Assembly (NCBI RefSeq): GCF_001620365.2
Contig: NZ_LQMT02000023.1
Location: forward strand, 182,329-246,328
Direction of reading: 5' to 3'
Length of the DNA stretch: 64,000 nt
DNA from: Amycolatopsis keratiniphila subsp. keratiniphila
GTDB taxonomy: Bacteria > Actinomycetota > Actinomycetes > Mycobacteriales > Pseudonocardiaceae
Part shown: one piece after another, positions 16,189 to 25,487 of the stretch
Layout: each line of letters opens with the position of its first letter
Position numbering within the stretch: position 1 is the first letter of the stretch
Translations under genes and position numbers: made by a program
Notes under the pieces: model-generated
The model's input: only the letters and a program-made list of their open reading frames with translations
Told to the model about the DNA's origin: nothing
Database searches by the model: none

Positions 16189-17721
16189 TCAGGAGCGGCG
16201 GGCCCGCTTCGCCTTGCGAGGCGGCGGGAGCGCGCCTTCGGCACGGAGCCGGGCGGCGTGCTCGGCGAGCGCGTCGACCAGGTGCGGGACGTCGGCCTTC
16301 TCGGGCTGGACGTCGACCCGCAGCCCGAACTCCACGGCGGTCTCCGCGGTCTTCGGGCCGATGCACGCGACCAGCGTGCGGGTGTGCGGCTTGCCGGCGA
16401 TGCCGACGAGGTTCCGCACGGTCGAGGACGAGGTGAAGCAGACCGCGTCGAAACCGCCGGTCTTGATCATCTCGCGGGTCTCGGCGGGCGGCGGCGCGGC
16501 CCGGACGGTGCGGTACGCGGTCACGTCGTCGATCTCCCAGCCGCGTTCGCGCAGACCGGCCGAAAGGGTCTCGGTGGCGATGTCGGCCCGCGGCAGCAGC
16601 ACGCGGTCGACCGGGTCGAGGACGTCGTCGTACGGCGGGAACTCGGCGAGGAGACCTTCCGAGGACTGCTCGCCCTCCGGGACCAGCTCGGGGATGATGC
16701 CGAACGAGCGCACCTTCGCGGCGGTCGATTCGCCGACGCAGGCGATCTTCACGCCGGAGAAGGCGCGGGCGTCGAGGCCGAACTCCTCGAACTTCTCCCA
16801 CACCGCGCGGACGGCGTTGGTCGAGGTGAAGACGATCCACTGGTAGCGGCCGTCGACGAGCCCCTTGACCGAACGCTCCATCTGGGCGGGGCTGCGCGGC
16901 GGCTCGACCGAGATGGTCGGGACCTCGTGCGAGGTGGCGCCGTGGCCGCGAAGCCGCTCCGCCATCTCACCGGCCTGCTCCTTGGTGCGCGGCACCAGGA
17001 CCTTCCAGCCGTACAGCGCGCGCGACTCCCACCACGACAGCTTCGAGCGCTGGCCGACGGCCTGGCCGATGGTCACGATGAGCGGGCCGACGAGCTCGCC
17101 CGCCTCGTTCGCGACGGTGGCGAGCGTGGTGTCGAGGGTGCGCTGGGTGTTGATGGTGCCGTTGGAGGTCACCGCGACCGGGGTGGTCGGCGCCAGTCCG
17201 TGCTCGGTCAGCGCGGACGCGGCCTCGGCCAGGTGCGCCGACGTCGCGTGCAGCACGATCGGGCCCGGGGTGGCGGCCAGCGCGGCCCATTCGACGTCGC
17301 CGCGGACGTCGACCTCGGTGTGCGTGCCACCGAGCGCGACACCGGCGTACGCCGGGACGGCCGCGCCGGGCGAGACACCCGGGATGATGTCGAACACGGC
17401 GCTGGTCCGGGAAACGGCCTGCACCTCGGCGACGACGGCGGGCTGGGTCAGCGGGTCACCGGCGATGAGCCGGAGCACCAGCCGTCCGGCCTTGGCCTCG
17501 TTCACCAGGTCCTTGGCGACCTCGGTGGCCTCGCCGACGGCGGGGCGCACTTCGGCGCCCTCGGCGGCGAAGGCCAGGACGCCCGAAGGGACGTCCGGGT
17601 CGGTCACCACGACCTCGGCCTTGGCGAGCAGCTCCTGAGCGCGGACGGTCAGCAGACCGGCGTCACCGGGGCCCGAGCCCACGAAGGCGACACGCCCGGT
17701 GGTCTTACGCGCGGGGGTCAT
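16189..17721 (-). CDS. hemD: bifunctional uroporphyrinogen-III methyltransferase / synthase
   Basis: 510 residues. The N-terminal part (about 10-250) is a tetrapyrrole methylase domain (GSGPGDAGLLTVRAQELL, LIAGDPL). The C-terminal part (about 260-500) is uroporphyrinogen-III synthase. The synthase closes the ring of hydroxymethylbilane made by HemC; the methylase half would send uroporphyrinogen III to precorrin-2. This fusion is common in actinobacteria (Rv0511). ATG 17721 has AGGAG upstream. It is the last gene of the rex-hemA-hemC-hemD operon. Confidence 0.92.
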   Translation of the reverse strand: MTPARKTTGRVAFVGSGPGDAGLLTVRAQELLAKAEVVVTDPDVPSGVLAFAAEGAEVRPAVGEATEVAKDLVNEAKAGRLVLRLIAGDPLTQPAVVAEVQAVSRTSAVFDIIPGVSPGAAVPAYAGVALGGTHTEVDVRGDVEWAALAATPGPIVLHATSAHLAEAASALTEHGLAPTTPVAVTSNGTINTQRTLDTTLATVANEAGELVGPLIVTIGQAVGQRSKLSWWESRALYGWKVLVPRTKEQAGEMAERLRGHGATSHEVPTISVEPPRSPAQMERSVKGLVDGRYQWIVFTSTNAVRAVWEKFEEFGLDARAFSGVKIACVGESTAAKVRSFGIIPELVPEGEQSSEGLLAEFPPYDDVLDPVDRVLLPRADIATETLSAGLRERGWEIDDVTAYRTVRAAPPPAETREMIKTGGFDAVCFTSSSTVRNLVGIAGKPHTRTLVACIGPKTAETAVEFGLRVDVQPEKADVPHLVDALAEHAARLRAEGALPPPRKAKRARRS

Positions 17722-17781
17722 CTGTGCGTTCTCCTCTTGAGCGGCCGCAGTCGAGCGCGGCCCTACCTTCAACGTTCTGAC

Positions 17782-18729
17782 TCACTGGGCGGGGCCGGAC
17801 AGTGCACCGGCCCCCAGGTCGAGCAGCTCGGCGGCCAGTGTCCGGCCGAGCTGATCGGCTTCGTGCTTGTCGGCGAGCGCGGAAGCGCGCACCATGTCGA
17901 CCGCGTCCCCGTCCCCTTCGACGGCGGCGGTGCCCCGCAACGAGATCCGCTCGACGACCCGCCCTTCGGCGTCCAGGTCCTCGACGATCTCCGCCAGCGC
18001 TCCGACCGGTGCGCTGCACCCGGCTTCCAGCGCCGCGAGCAACGCGCGCTCGGCGGTCGCCACGGCACGGGTGCCTTCATCGTCCACTGTGGACCCGAGC
18101 AGGTGCTCGATGTCCACGTCACCGGTCCGGCACTCCACCGCCAGCGCACCCTGCGCGGGTGCGGGCAGCATCTGGATCGGGTCGAGGGTCTCGGTGATCT
18201 CCTCCGCCCGGCCGATCCTGGCCAGTCCGGCACGCGCCAGGATGACGGCGTCGAGCTCTCCGTCGCTCACCTTGCGCATGCGGGTGTCGATATTGCCTCG
18301 GATCGGCACGATTTCCAAACCGAGACCGAGCGCGCGCAGCTGCGCGGTCCGCCGCGGCGAGCCGGTGCCGACGGTCGAGCCGGGCGGGAGCTCGCCCAGC
18401 GTCAGCCCGTCACGGGCGATCAGCGCGTCACGCGGGTCCTCGCGGCGCGGCACGGCGGCGAGCGTGATGCCCGGCTCCGGCTTCGTCGGGAGGTCCTTGT
18501 ACGAGTGCACGATGACGTCGACTTCCTCGCGCAGCAAGGCTTCGCGCAGCGCGGAAGTGAAGACGCCGACCCCGATCGTGGGAATCGGCGCGGACGACTT
18601 GTCACCGGGGGTCGTCACGGTGACGAGCTCGACCTCGGCCCCGGTGGCCCGCAGGGCGTCGGCGATGGTGCCGGTCTGCGCGAGGGCGAGTTTGCTGCCG
18701 CGCGTCCCGATGCGGATGACTCTGCTCAC
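17782..18729 (-). CDS. hemC: porphobilinogen deaminase (hydroxymethylbilane synthase)
   Basis: 315 residues, full length. It links four porphobilinogen units into hydroxymethylbilane. The dipyrromethane cofactor cysteine is C238 (LEAGCSAPVGALAE) and the catalytic aspartate lies in HSYKDLP (D79). The arginine-rich substrate loop GTGSPRRTAQL and PIRGNIDTR are present. The GTG start is 7 nt after the hemA stop; the hemD start follows 60 nt after its stop. Confidence 0.96.
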   Translation of the reverse strand: MSRVIRIGTRGSKLALAQTGTIADALRATGAEVELVTVTTPGDKSSAPIPTIGVGVFTSALREALLREEVDVIVHSYKDLPTKPEPGITLAAVPRREDPRDALIARDGLTLGELPPGSTVGTGSPRRTAQLRALGLGLEIVPIRGNIDTRMRKVSDGELDAVILARAGLARIGRAEEITETLDPIQMLPAPAQGALAVECRTGDVDIEHLLGSTVDDEGTRAVATAERALLAALEAGCSAPVGALAEIVEDLDAEGRVVERISLRGTAAVEGDGDAVDMVRASALADKHEADQLGRTLAAELLDLGAGALSGPAQ

Positions 18730-18736
18730 TGGATGA

Positions 18737-20044
18737 TCACTCGTCTTTCGGCGTTGCGGTGGGACTCGCCACCGCTGCGGGCGCCTGCGGGTCGAGGCAG
18801 AACAGCTCGCGCAGCGCGTTGGCGTAGTCGGTGTCGGCCGTCTCGGCGGCCAGCTGCTTGACCCGCACCGTCGGCGCGTGCAGCAGCTTGTCGACCACGC
18901 GGCGGACCGTGCGGCCGACCTCCTCGCGGACCCCGGCGTCGAGGTCCGGCAGGCGATTGTCCAGCCGCAGCAGTTCGGCGTCGACCACCTCGGCCGCCCG
19001 GCGCCGCAGCGCCGTCACCGTCGGGGTGACCTCTGCGCTGCGCTGTCCGGCGAGGTACTCGCGCACCTCGTCGAGCACGATGCCGGTGGCCTTCGCGGTC
19101 TGCCGTTCGGTGGTCGGGGTGCCCGCTTCCCGCATGCGGCGCTGGATGGTTTCGAGGTCGACCACGGTGACGTCGGCCAGCGCGGCGACGTCGTGGTCGA
19201 CGTCACGCGGGAGGCCGAGGTCGCAGACGACCAGCGGGCGCCCGGCACGGGCCGGGACGTGTGCGGCGGTGAAGACCGCGGCCTGCGCGCCGGTGCAGCA
19301 GACGACGACGTCCGCCTCGGCGACCGCGTCCGCGATCCCGCTCATCTGGACGGCCTTGGCGGGCACTCCCTGCTCGACGCTCGCGGCGGCGAGGCGGGCG
19401 GCCCTTGCCTCGGTGCGGTTGGCGATGGTGATCTCGCCGATCCCGGACTTGCGCAGCTGGGACGCGGTCAGCGCGCCCATCGAACCGGCGCCGATGATCA
19501 GCGCGTGCTTGCCCGCGATGTCGCCGGCCGCGGCGAGCGCCTCGGAGACCACCGACGCGCCGAGCTGGTCGAGCCCGGTCTCGGTGTGGACGCGTTTGCC
19601 GACGCGCAGCGTCGTCTGGATCAGCTCGTGGAGCGTGCGGCCGACGGTGCCCGCCTCCCGCGCGGTGGCGTAGGAGGAGCGGATCTGGCCGAGGATCTGC
19701 GTCTCGCCGACGACCATCGAGTCCAGCCCCGAGGTGACCGAGAACAGGTGCTCGATCGCGGCGCCCGCGTAGTGCACGTACAGCGAGTCGTAGAGGTCCG
19801 CCGGCTGCATCCCGGCCTGGCGGGCGAGCACGTCGGAGACGTCGTTCAGGCCGCCGTGGAAGGTCTCGACGACGGCGTAGACCTCGATGCGGTTGCAGGT
19901 CGAGACGAGGATCGCCTCGCTGACGTGCTCGGCCTGCTGCAGCTCGTGGAGCACCTTGGTCACGTCGGTCGCGGGGACCGCGACGCGCTCCAGGGTGTTC
20001 AGCTCGGCGCTGCGGTGCGAGAGCCCGACCGCCAACACGCTCAT
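18737..20044 (-). CDS. hemA: glutamyl-tRNA reductase
   Basis: 435 residues. It reduces glutamyl-tRNA to glutamate-1-semialdehyde with NADPH, the first committed step of heme synthesis. The catalytic cysteine is C50 (LVSTCNRIEVYAV). The NADPH-binding region has GAGSMGAL and the C-terminal part is the dimerisation helix bundle. The ATG is separated from the rex stop by one base, so rex and hemA are almost certainly co-transcribed. Heme supply would thus be coupled to NADH/NAD state. Confidence 0.96.
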   Translation of the reverse strand: MSVLAVGLSHRSAELNTLERVAVPATDVTKVLHELQQAEHVSEAILVSTCNRIEVYAVVETFHGGLNDVSDVLARQAGMQPADLYDSLYVHYAGAAIEHLFSVTSGLDSMVVGETQILGQIRSSYATAREAGTVGRTLHELIQTTLRVGKRVHTETGLDQLGASVVSEALAAAGDIAGKHALIIGAGSMGALTASQLRKSGIGEITIANRTEARAARLAAASVEQGVPAKAVQMSGIADAVAEADVVVCCTGAQAAVFTAAHVPARAGRPLVVCDLGLPRDVDHDVAALADVTVVDLETIQRRMREAGTPTTERQTAKATGIVLDEVREYLAGQRSAEVTPTVTALRRRAAEVVDAELLRLDNRLPDLDAGVREEVGRTVRRVVDKLLHAPTVRVKQLAAETADTDYANALRELFCLDPQAPAAVASPTATPKDE

Positions 20045-20045
20045 T

Positions 20046-20873
20046 TCAGCGCACCACCATTCCGTTGCCGTGGCCGTTCACGCTGCCATTGTCGGCGCCC
20101 CCGGGGCCACCGTCTGCTCCGCCGTTGCCGTTAGCGGCCAGATCGGCGCGACGAGCGACGTGGAATGACAGGATCTGCAGCTCGACGGCGAGATCGACCT
20201 TGCGAACCTCGATATGTGCCGGAACCTGCAGCACCACCGGGGCGAAATTCAGGATGCACTGCACCCCACCTGCGACGAGCCGGTCGCAGACCGACTGCGC
20301 GGCGGTGGGCGGGGTGGCGATGACGCCGATGGAGATCTGCCGTTCGGCGCAGACTTTGGGGATCTCGTCGAGATGCGAGACCGGGAGGCCGCCGACCGGG
20401 ACGCCGACCAGATCGGGGTCGAGGTCGAACAGCGCCTCGACCGGGAAACCGCGGCCAGGGAACCCGCCGTAGTTGGCCAGCGCGTGCCCGAGGTTACCGA
20501 TCCCGACCACGGCGACCTTGTGCTTGCGGGTCAGGCCGAGGATGCGCTCGATCTGGCTGACCAGCACCTGGACGTCGTAGCCGACGCCGCGGGTGCCGTA
20601 CGAGCCGAGGTAGGACAGGTCCTTGCGCAGTTTCGCGGAGTTGACGCCCGCGGCCTGCGAGAGCTCCTCGCTGGAGATCGTCGTCGCGCCCTGCTCGGCC
20701 AGCCCGGAGAGGACACGGAGGTAGACGGCGAGGCGGGCGACGGCGGCTTCGGGGATCGACTTCGCGCGGACGGCTTCCGGTTCGGAGGTGGCCTCGACGG
20801 CCGGCATCTCCGCGGTGGGCGCGTTGTCGGCGTCCGGTGTCACCCGGGTGCGCCGGCCTCGTTGCGACACCAC
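20046..20873 (-). CDS. rex: redox-sensing transcriptional repressor Rex
   Basis: 275 residues. A winged HTH (about 45-95: SSEELSQAAGVNSAKLRKDL, LGSYGTRGVGYDV) is followed by a Rossmann domain with the NAD(H) loop VGIGNLGHAL near 123-132. A Gly/Asn-rich tail ends the protein. Rex releases DNA when NADH rises and controls respiratory genes; in Streptomyces it represses its own rex-hemACD operon. The same order here, plus an operator-like site at 21004, supports that. The GTG start has GAGGGAG upstream. Confidence 0.95.
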   Translation of the reverse strand: MVSQRGRRTRVTPDADNAPTAEMPAVEATSEPEAVRAKSIPEAAVARLAVYLRVLSGLAEQGATTISSEELSQAAGVNSAKLRKDLSYLGSYGTRGVGYDVQVLVSQIERILGLTRKHKVAVVGIGNLGHALANYGGFPGRGFPVEALFDLDPDLVGVPVGGLPVSHLDEIPKVCAERQISIGVIATPPTAAQSVCDRLVAGGVQCILNFAPVVLQVPAHIEVRKVDLAVELQILSFHVARRADLAANGNGGADGGPGGADNGSVNGHGNGMVVR

Positions 20874-21003
20874 GCTTGTCCGCTCCCTCTGGTCCCTGCT
20901 GACGACATGAATCGCCCGAACCTGGAAATCGGCTCTTGACCCGCCGCGCTGAGTCCGGTTCGATGCCGGGCGCTTTCGGAGGCGACGTATCTACGGTAGC
21001 CAC

Positions 21004-21021
21004 TTGTGAACGCAGGCACAA
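21004..21021. promoter_or_regulatory. candidate Rex operator upstream of rex
   Basis: TTGTGAACGCAGGCACAA matches the Rex box TTGTGAAnnnnTTCACAA at 12 of 14 fixed positions. It lies about 130 bp upstream of the rex start, in the gap before the operon. Autoregulation by Rex is known in Streptomyces; for this site it is inferred. Confidence 0.7.
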
Positions 21022-21051
21022 AGTCACAGGTGAACGCTGTGGTCAGTCTCT

Positions 21052-22587
21052 CTAGCGGGCGTTGACCGTCACCTTGTGCCAGCCCGTGGCGCCGTCCGGG
21101 ACCGTTCCGGCGATCTCCTGGGTCTGCGTGTAGCCCGACTGGTCCGTCGCCCGCACGGCGATCTCGTGCTGACCAGCGGCGACGTCGACCTCGGTCCACC
21201 ACATCCGCCAGGTGTCCTTCGACGTCTCCGCCGACAGCACGGCTTCCTTCCACGGCCCCTGGTCGACCCGGACCTCCACCTTCGCGACGCCGGTGTGCTG
21301 CGCCCACGCGGTCCCGGACACCACGACCTTGCCCGCGTTCACCGCCGAGCCGGGCGCGTCGATCCGCGACTGCGTCTTCACCGGCGCTTCCCTGGCCCAG
21401 CCGCGGCCGAGCCAGTACGCCTGGCGCTCGTCCCAGGTGGTGATCTCCAGCTCGGTCACCCATTTCGTGGCGGAGACGTAGCCGTAGAGCCCGGGGATCA
21501 CGATCCGCGCGGGGAAACCGTGCTCGATCGGGAGCGGTTCGCCGTCCATGCCGAGGGCGAGCATCGCGCCACGTCGCGGATCCAGGGCGGCTTCGACCGG
21601 GGTTCCGCAGGTCCAGCCGTCGACGCTGGTCGCGAACATCTGCTCGGCGCCGGGTTTCACGCCCGCCTCGTTCAGCAGATCCCGGAGGTCGATGCCGATC
21701 CAGCGCGCGTTGGAGATGTACGGGCCGCCGACCTCGTTGGAGACGCAGCACAGGGTGACGTCGCGTTCGATCAGCGGCCGCGAGCGGAGATCTTCATACC
21801 GATAGGTGACTTCGCGGTCGACCATCCCGCGGATCTGGAGGCTCCAGTCCTCGGTGCGGACCTGCGGGACCACCAGCGCCGTGTCGATCCGATAGAAATC
21901 CTTCGAAGGAGTGAGATACGGCGGGGTGCCGAGTTTCGCGAAATCCGCGTCGGGCGGGATCGGCGGCGCGGTCCTCGCCGCGACGAGCCTGCCGACGGCG
22001 GCCCGCGACTCCTCCGCGTTCTTCCTGGTCCCGACGATCTGGCCGGTCAGCGCGGCGACGCCGGCCCCCGCCGCGACGGACGCGCCGGTGATCAGCACCT
22101 TCCGCCGGTCCGGGCCTTCGCCTTCACGCTCGTCGAAGAACACCTTCGGGCGGAAGAACGAATGCAGCCGCGTGAACACGATCAGCGCGACGACGGTGGC
22201 GACCACCGGCGCCAGCAGCGCGATCTGCCCGAGGTCGGTGCGGACGAAGACCGCGGCGACACCGGCCGCGCCGAGCACACCGACGATCACCTGACCCGGC
22301 AGCGGCGTCCGGCGCGAGAGCTGCCCGGCGAGCAGCGCGAACAGCACCAGCACGACGGCCAGGCCGATCTTCAGGACGGGCTTGTCCCAGGTCTCCAGCG
22401 TCTGCTCGGCCCAGGCGACGACCGCGTGCGGGCTGTGGTCGATGACGAAGTTCGCGACGGCGACGAACGGCGAAGCCGTGTACCCGACGAATCCCGCGAC
22501 GAGGTGCCCTACGCCGAGTGCGGCCACCAGGGACAGGAGACCGGTCAGCGCGGCTTGCGGGAAGGTGAGCCTGCGTTCGTCGTCCAC
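21052..22587 (-). CDS. membrane-anchored molybdopterin-dependent oxidoreductase (sulfite oxidase family)
   Basis: 511 residues. The first 150 residues hold about four or five transmembrane helices. A twin-arginine-like stretch follows (DRRKVLITGASVAAGAG), then the sulfite-oxidase-type molybdopterin domain with the probable Mo-ligand cysteine in TLCCVSNEVGG. A C-terminal Mo-co dimerisation domain (about 405-505) completes it. The fused membrane part suggests electron exchange with the quinone pool or a partner. The substrate is unknown; sulfite or a sulfoxide is plausible. It is a single-gene unit upstream of rex on the same strand. Confidence 0.82.
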   Translation of the reverse strand: MDDERRLTFPQAALTGLLSLVAALGVGHLVAGFVGYTASPFVAVANFVIDHSPHAVVAWAEQTLETWDKPVLKIGLAVVLVLFALLAGQLSRRTPLPGQVIVGVLGAAGVAAVFVRTDLGQIALLAPVVATVVALIVFTRLHSFFRPKVFFDEREGEGPDRRKVLITGASVAAGAGVAALTGQIVGTRKNAEESRAAVGRLVAARTAPPIPPDADFAKLGTPPYLTPSKDFYRIDTALVVPQVRTEDWSLQIRGMVDREVTYRYEDLRSRPLIERDVTLCCVSNEVGGPYISNARWIGIDLRDLLNEAGVKPGAEQMFATSVDGWTCGTPVEAALDPRRGAMLALGMDGEPLPIEHGFPARIVIPGLYGYVSATKWVTELEITTWDERQAYWLGRGWAREAPVKTQSRIDAPGSAVNAGKVVVSGTAWAQHTGVAKVEVRVDQGPWKEAVLSAETSKDTWRMWWTEVDVAAGQHEIAVRATDQSGYTQTQEIAGTVPDGATGWHKVTVNAR

Positions 22588-22644
22588 GACTCCATCTTCG
22601 TCACAGTTGGGCTCGAAGGTCGGCCGATCGCCCTTACGAGACTG

Positions 22645-22890
22645 TTACGCCAGTGCTTTCCGGAGCCTGTCCTCTTCGACGCGCCAGTAGCCGTGCTCGG
22701 CGTCGTCGACGAGGATCACCGGGACGCGGTCGCCGTATTCGGCCCGCCATTCGGGGTCGCTGTCGACGTCCTGGGCCGACCAGTCGACGCCCAGCTCGCC
22801 GCAGATCCGCTCGATGTCCTGTTCCGCGACCTCGCACAGGTGGCAACCCGTGCGGGTCATGACGGTCACGTGGTGCGCCATGCGTCCCAT
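22645..22890 (-). CDS. glutaredoxin-like protein
   Basis: 81 residues, a thioredoxin fold of glutaredoxin type with active site CHLC (VMTRTGCHLCEVAEQDI) and the cis-Pro strand RVPVILVDD. Such proteins in actinobacteria may use mycothiol rather than glutathione; mshA is present in this window. ATG 22890 is 2 nt after the acyl-CoA ligase stop, which suggests co-transcription. A shorter start at 22881 is possible. Its position before hemA matches mycobacterial Rv0508. Confidence 0.85.
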   Translation of the reverse strand: MGRMAHHVTVMTRTGCHLCEVAEQDIERICGELGVDWSAQDVDSDPEWRAEYGDRVPVILVDDAEHGYWRVEEDRLRKALA

Positions 22891-22892
22891 CC

Positions 22893-24452
22893 TTACCTGA
22901 GGCGCATCCTGCGCAGCTTTCCGGTGGCCGAATGCGGGAGCGACTCGGCGAACTCGACGGTGTGCGGCACCTTGTACCCGGCCAGGTGCTCGGCGCAGTG
23001 CTCGACGACCTGCTGTTCCGAGAGCGACGCGCCGGGCGCGGGGACGACGACGGCCTTCACCGCCTCACCGGTCCGCTCGTCGACGACGCCGACGACGCCG
23101 GCCTCGACGACCTCGTCCAGCATCGAGATCACGTTCTCGACCTCGTGCGGGAAGACGTTGAAACCGTTCACGATGATCAGGTCGTTGGCGCGGTCCACCA
23201 GGTGCAGGTCGCCGTCGGTGTCGAGGTAGCCGACGTCGCCGGTGCGGAACCAGCCGTCCTCGTCGGGACCGTGCGAGCCGTCGGGCCAGTAGCCGGAGAA
23301 CAGGTTCGCGCCGCGGATCGACACCAGGCCGGTGCCGCCGTCCTCGTCGAAGGCGTCGCCGAGGTCGTCCGGGTCCAGCGGGACCGGCTCCGCGTCGCCG
23401 TCGCTGTCGACCAGCCGGAGCTCGACGCCGGGCAGCGGCCGTCCGACCGAACCGGGCTTCGGGTAGCCGGTGACCAGGGTCGTGGTGACCACGGGCGCGC
23501 ATTCGGTGAGGCCGTAGCCCTCGTAGACGTCGAGTCCGGTGGCGCCGCGGAGGGCGGTGAGGATCTTGGGGTGCAGCGGTGCCGCGCCCGAGGTCATCCG
23601 CCGGACGGTGGACAGGCCCTGCCCGAGTTCCTCGGGGTCCATCGCGGCGAATTCGGCGTACATCGCGGGTACGCCGGCGATCGACGTCACCCGGTACTCG
23701 GTGCAGTCGGCCAGCGTGCGCTCGGCGAGGAACCGTTCGGACAGGATCGCCGTCGCGCCGACCGCCGTGGTCTGCAGCAGTCCGGGGCCGAGGCCGTAGA
23801 CGTGGAACAGCGGGATGGTGATGAGCACGCGGTCGCCGTGTACGAGCGGCGCCGGGGTGATCCGGCTCAGCTGGTCGAGGTTCGCGAGCAGCGCCCGGTG
23901 CGACAGCATCACGCCGCGCGGCGGGCCGGTCGTGCCGGAGGTGTACGAGATGACCGCTATGTCCTCACCGGCGCCGGACGCGTCGACCGGTTCGGCTGCT
24001 CCATCCGAGGTAACGGGCGGTGAGAGGCTTGTCACCCCGTCGGGGAGTTCGTCGGTGGGTTCGCGTTCGAGGACGAGCCGCGCGCCGCTGTGCTCCAGCA
24101 GCCCGTTCAGCTCCGCGGCCGGCCCCTGCGGCGAGACCGGGACGACCACCGCGCCCGCCCGGAGCGCCCCGAACAGCGAGACGGCGAACGCGGCCGAAGT
24201 CGGCAGCCGCAACGCCACCCGGTCACCGCGCTCGATTCCCGCGTCGAGCAGGGCGCGGGCCAGCGCGTGGGCGGCGTTGTCGAGTTCGGACCAGGTCAGC
24301 GCGACGCCTCCGCCGGTCTCCTGGACGGCCACCTTGCCAGGCCACTGACGAGCGGCCTCGGCGAGCAAAGTGGGCACACCTGCATCGGCAACCTGCTCCG
24401 CGCTCAACTGCGAACCTCTTCCCTGGTGTGGACGGCGTTGCCAGTTTGTCAT
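22893..24452 (-). CDS. AMP-binding long-chain fatty-acid-CoA ligase family protein
   Basis: About 519 residues, ANL superfamily. The P-loop is YTSGTTGPPRGVMLSH, the adenylate motif YEGYGLTE, the hinge region DGWFRTGDVGYLD and the catalytic lysine lies in SATGKLRR at the very end. It should activate a carboxylic acid to acyl-AMP and then an acyl thioester; substrate not predictable. The ATGs at 24452 and 24467 and the GTG at 24476 are all possible starts and none has a strong ribosome binding site. Confidence 0.85.
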   Translation of the reverse strand: MTNWQRRPHQGRGSQLSAEQVADAGVPTLLAEAARQWPGKVAVQETGGGVALTWSELDNAAHALARALLDAGIERGDRVALRLPTSAAFAVSLFGALRAGAVVVPVSPQGPAAELNGLLEHSGARLVLEREPTDELPDGVTSLSPPVTSDGAAEPVDASGAGEDIAVISYTSGTTGPPRGVMLSHRALLANLDQLSRITPAPLVHGDRVLITIPLFHVYGLGPGLLQTTAVGATAILSERFLAERTLADCTEYRVTSIAGVPAMYAEFAAMDPEELGQGLSTVRRMTSGAAPLHPKILTALRGATGLDVYEGYGLTECAPVVTTTLVTGYPKPGSVGRPLPGVELRLVDSDGDAEPVPLDPDDLGDAFDEDGGTGLVSIRGANLFSGYWPDGSHGPDEDGWFRTGDVGYLDTDGDLHLVDRANDLIIVNGFNVFPHEVENVISMLDEVVEAGVVGVVDERTGEAVKAVVVPAPGASLSEQQVVEHCAEHLAGYKVPHTVEFAESLPHSATGKLRRMRLR

Positions 24453-24670
24453 CCCGGCCACCGTCATGGGGGTCACTCGCTTTCGTCGCAGTTCCGTAAC
24501 CCCGGCACCGCTACCTACTTCGCGGTAACTACACGTATGCTGCTGTGCGTCGTCGAGTGGTGTTGATCACTCGATGGTGAGAAAGGGAGTCCGGACGTGC
24601 AGATCTTGCAGGCCCACGCGGCGGTGGGACATGCGGGCCGGTGCTCCCTGTCCGGAACGGGAGGTGAACC

Positions 24671-25378
24671 GTGACTCTTCCCGCGCCCAATCCCGTCTCG
24701 ATGCTGGCGGGCCACATCCTCCGCCGGAGCGGTTTCCCCGCGGCGGCGTCGCCCAGGCCCAAAGTCAGCGACACCGCCGAGAACGATGCCGCCGCCGAAG
24801 CCGCGAAGGCCGAAGCCTGGGAGCTGGTCAGCGCCGCACAGGGTGGCGACACCTCCGCGTTCGGGCGGCTCTACGACCGCTATGTAGACGTCGTCTACCG
24901 CTATGTCCTGTTCCGCCTCGGCGACCGGGACCTGGCCGAAGACGTCACCAGCGAGACGTTCCTCCGGGCGCTGCGCCGCATCACGTCGGTGAGCTACCAG
25001 GGACGTGACGTCGGCGCCTGGTTCGTCACCATCGCGCGCAACATCATCCTCGACCACGTGAAGTCGAGCCGGTTCCGCCTCGAGGTCGTCACCGACGAGG
25101 TCGCCGAGCCCAACGGAGCGCCGATCGGGAACGTCGGCGTGCAGGCCGTCGCGGGCCCGGAACAACAGGCCATCAGCCGCGCCACCCGCGCCGAACTGCT
25201 GCGGTGCGTCGCCGAACTCGGCGAGGACCAGCGCGAGTGCATCGTGCTGCGGTTCATGCAGGGGCTTTCGGTCGCCGAGACCGCCGCGATCATGAAGCGC
25301 AACGAGGGCGCCATCAAGGCCCTTCAGCACCGCGCGGTACGCCGTTTGGCACAACTTCTGCCCACGGGACTGCGTTAA
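24671..25378 (+). CDS. ECF sigma factor, BldN-like
   Basis: 235 residues. An N-terminal extension of about 55 residues precedes the sigma-2 region (FGRLYDRYVDVVYRYVLFRL, DLAEDVTSETFLRALRR). The sigma-4 region follows (LSVAETAAIMKRNEGAIKAL). The next gene is a DUF5667 membrane protein like RsbN, the BldN anti-sigma, and the pair lies near rex-hemACD as in Streptomyces. Orthology to BldN is therefore likely. GGAGG at 24660-24664 supports GTG 24671. An inverted repeat TCGAGTG/CACTCGA at 24553-24574 upstream could be an operator. Confidence 0.85.
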   Translation: MTLPAPNPVSMLAGHILRRSGFPAAASPRPKVSDTAENDAAAEAAKAEAWELVSAAQGGDTSAFGRLYDRYVDVVYRYVLFRLGDRDLAEDVTSETFLRALRRITSVSYQGRDVGAWFVTIARNIILDHVKSSRFRLEVVTDEVAEPNGAPIGNVGVQAVAGPEQQAISRATRAELLRCVAELGEDQRECIVLRFMQGLSVAETAAIMKRNEGAIKALQHRAVRRLAQLLPTGLR

Positions 25379-25487
25379 AGTTCCATATTTGTCCCTCACC
25401 CGGCCTTGCCGTAACCCTTGGGCGTCCCCGCTCGTTTTCACTGCCAGACCGGTGTCAGGACCGGGCTGAGCAGATGGAGACTTCGCC

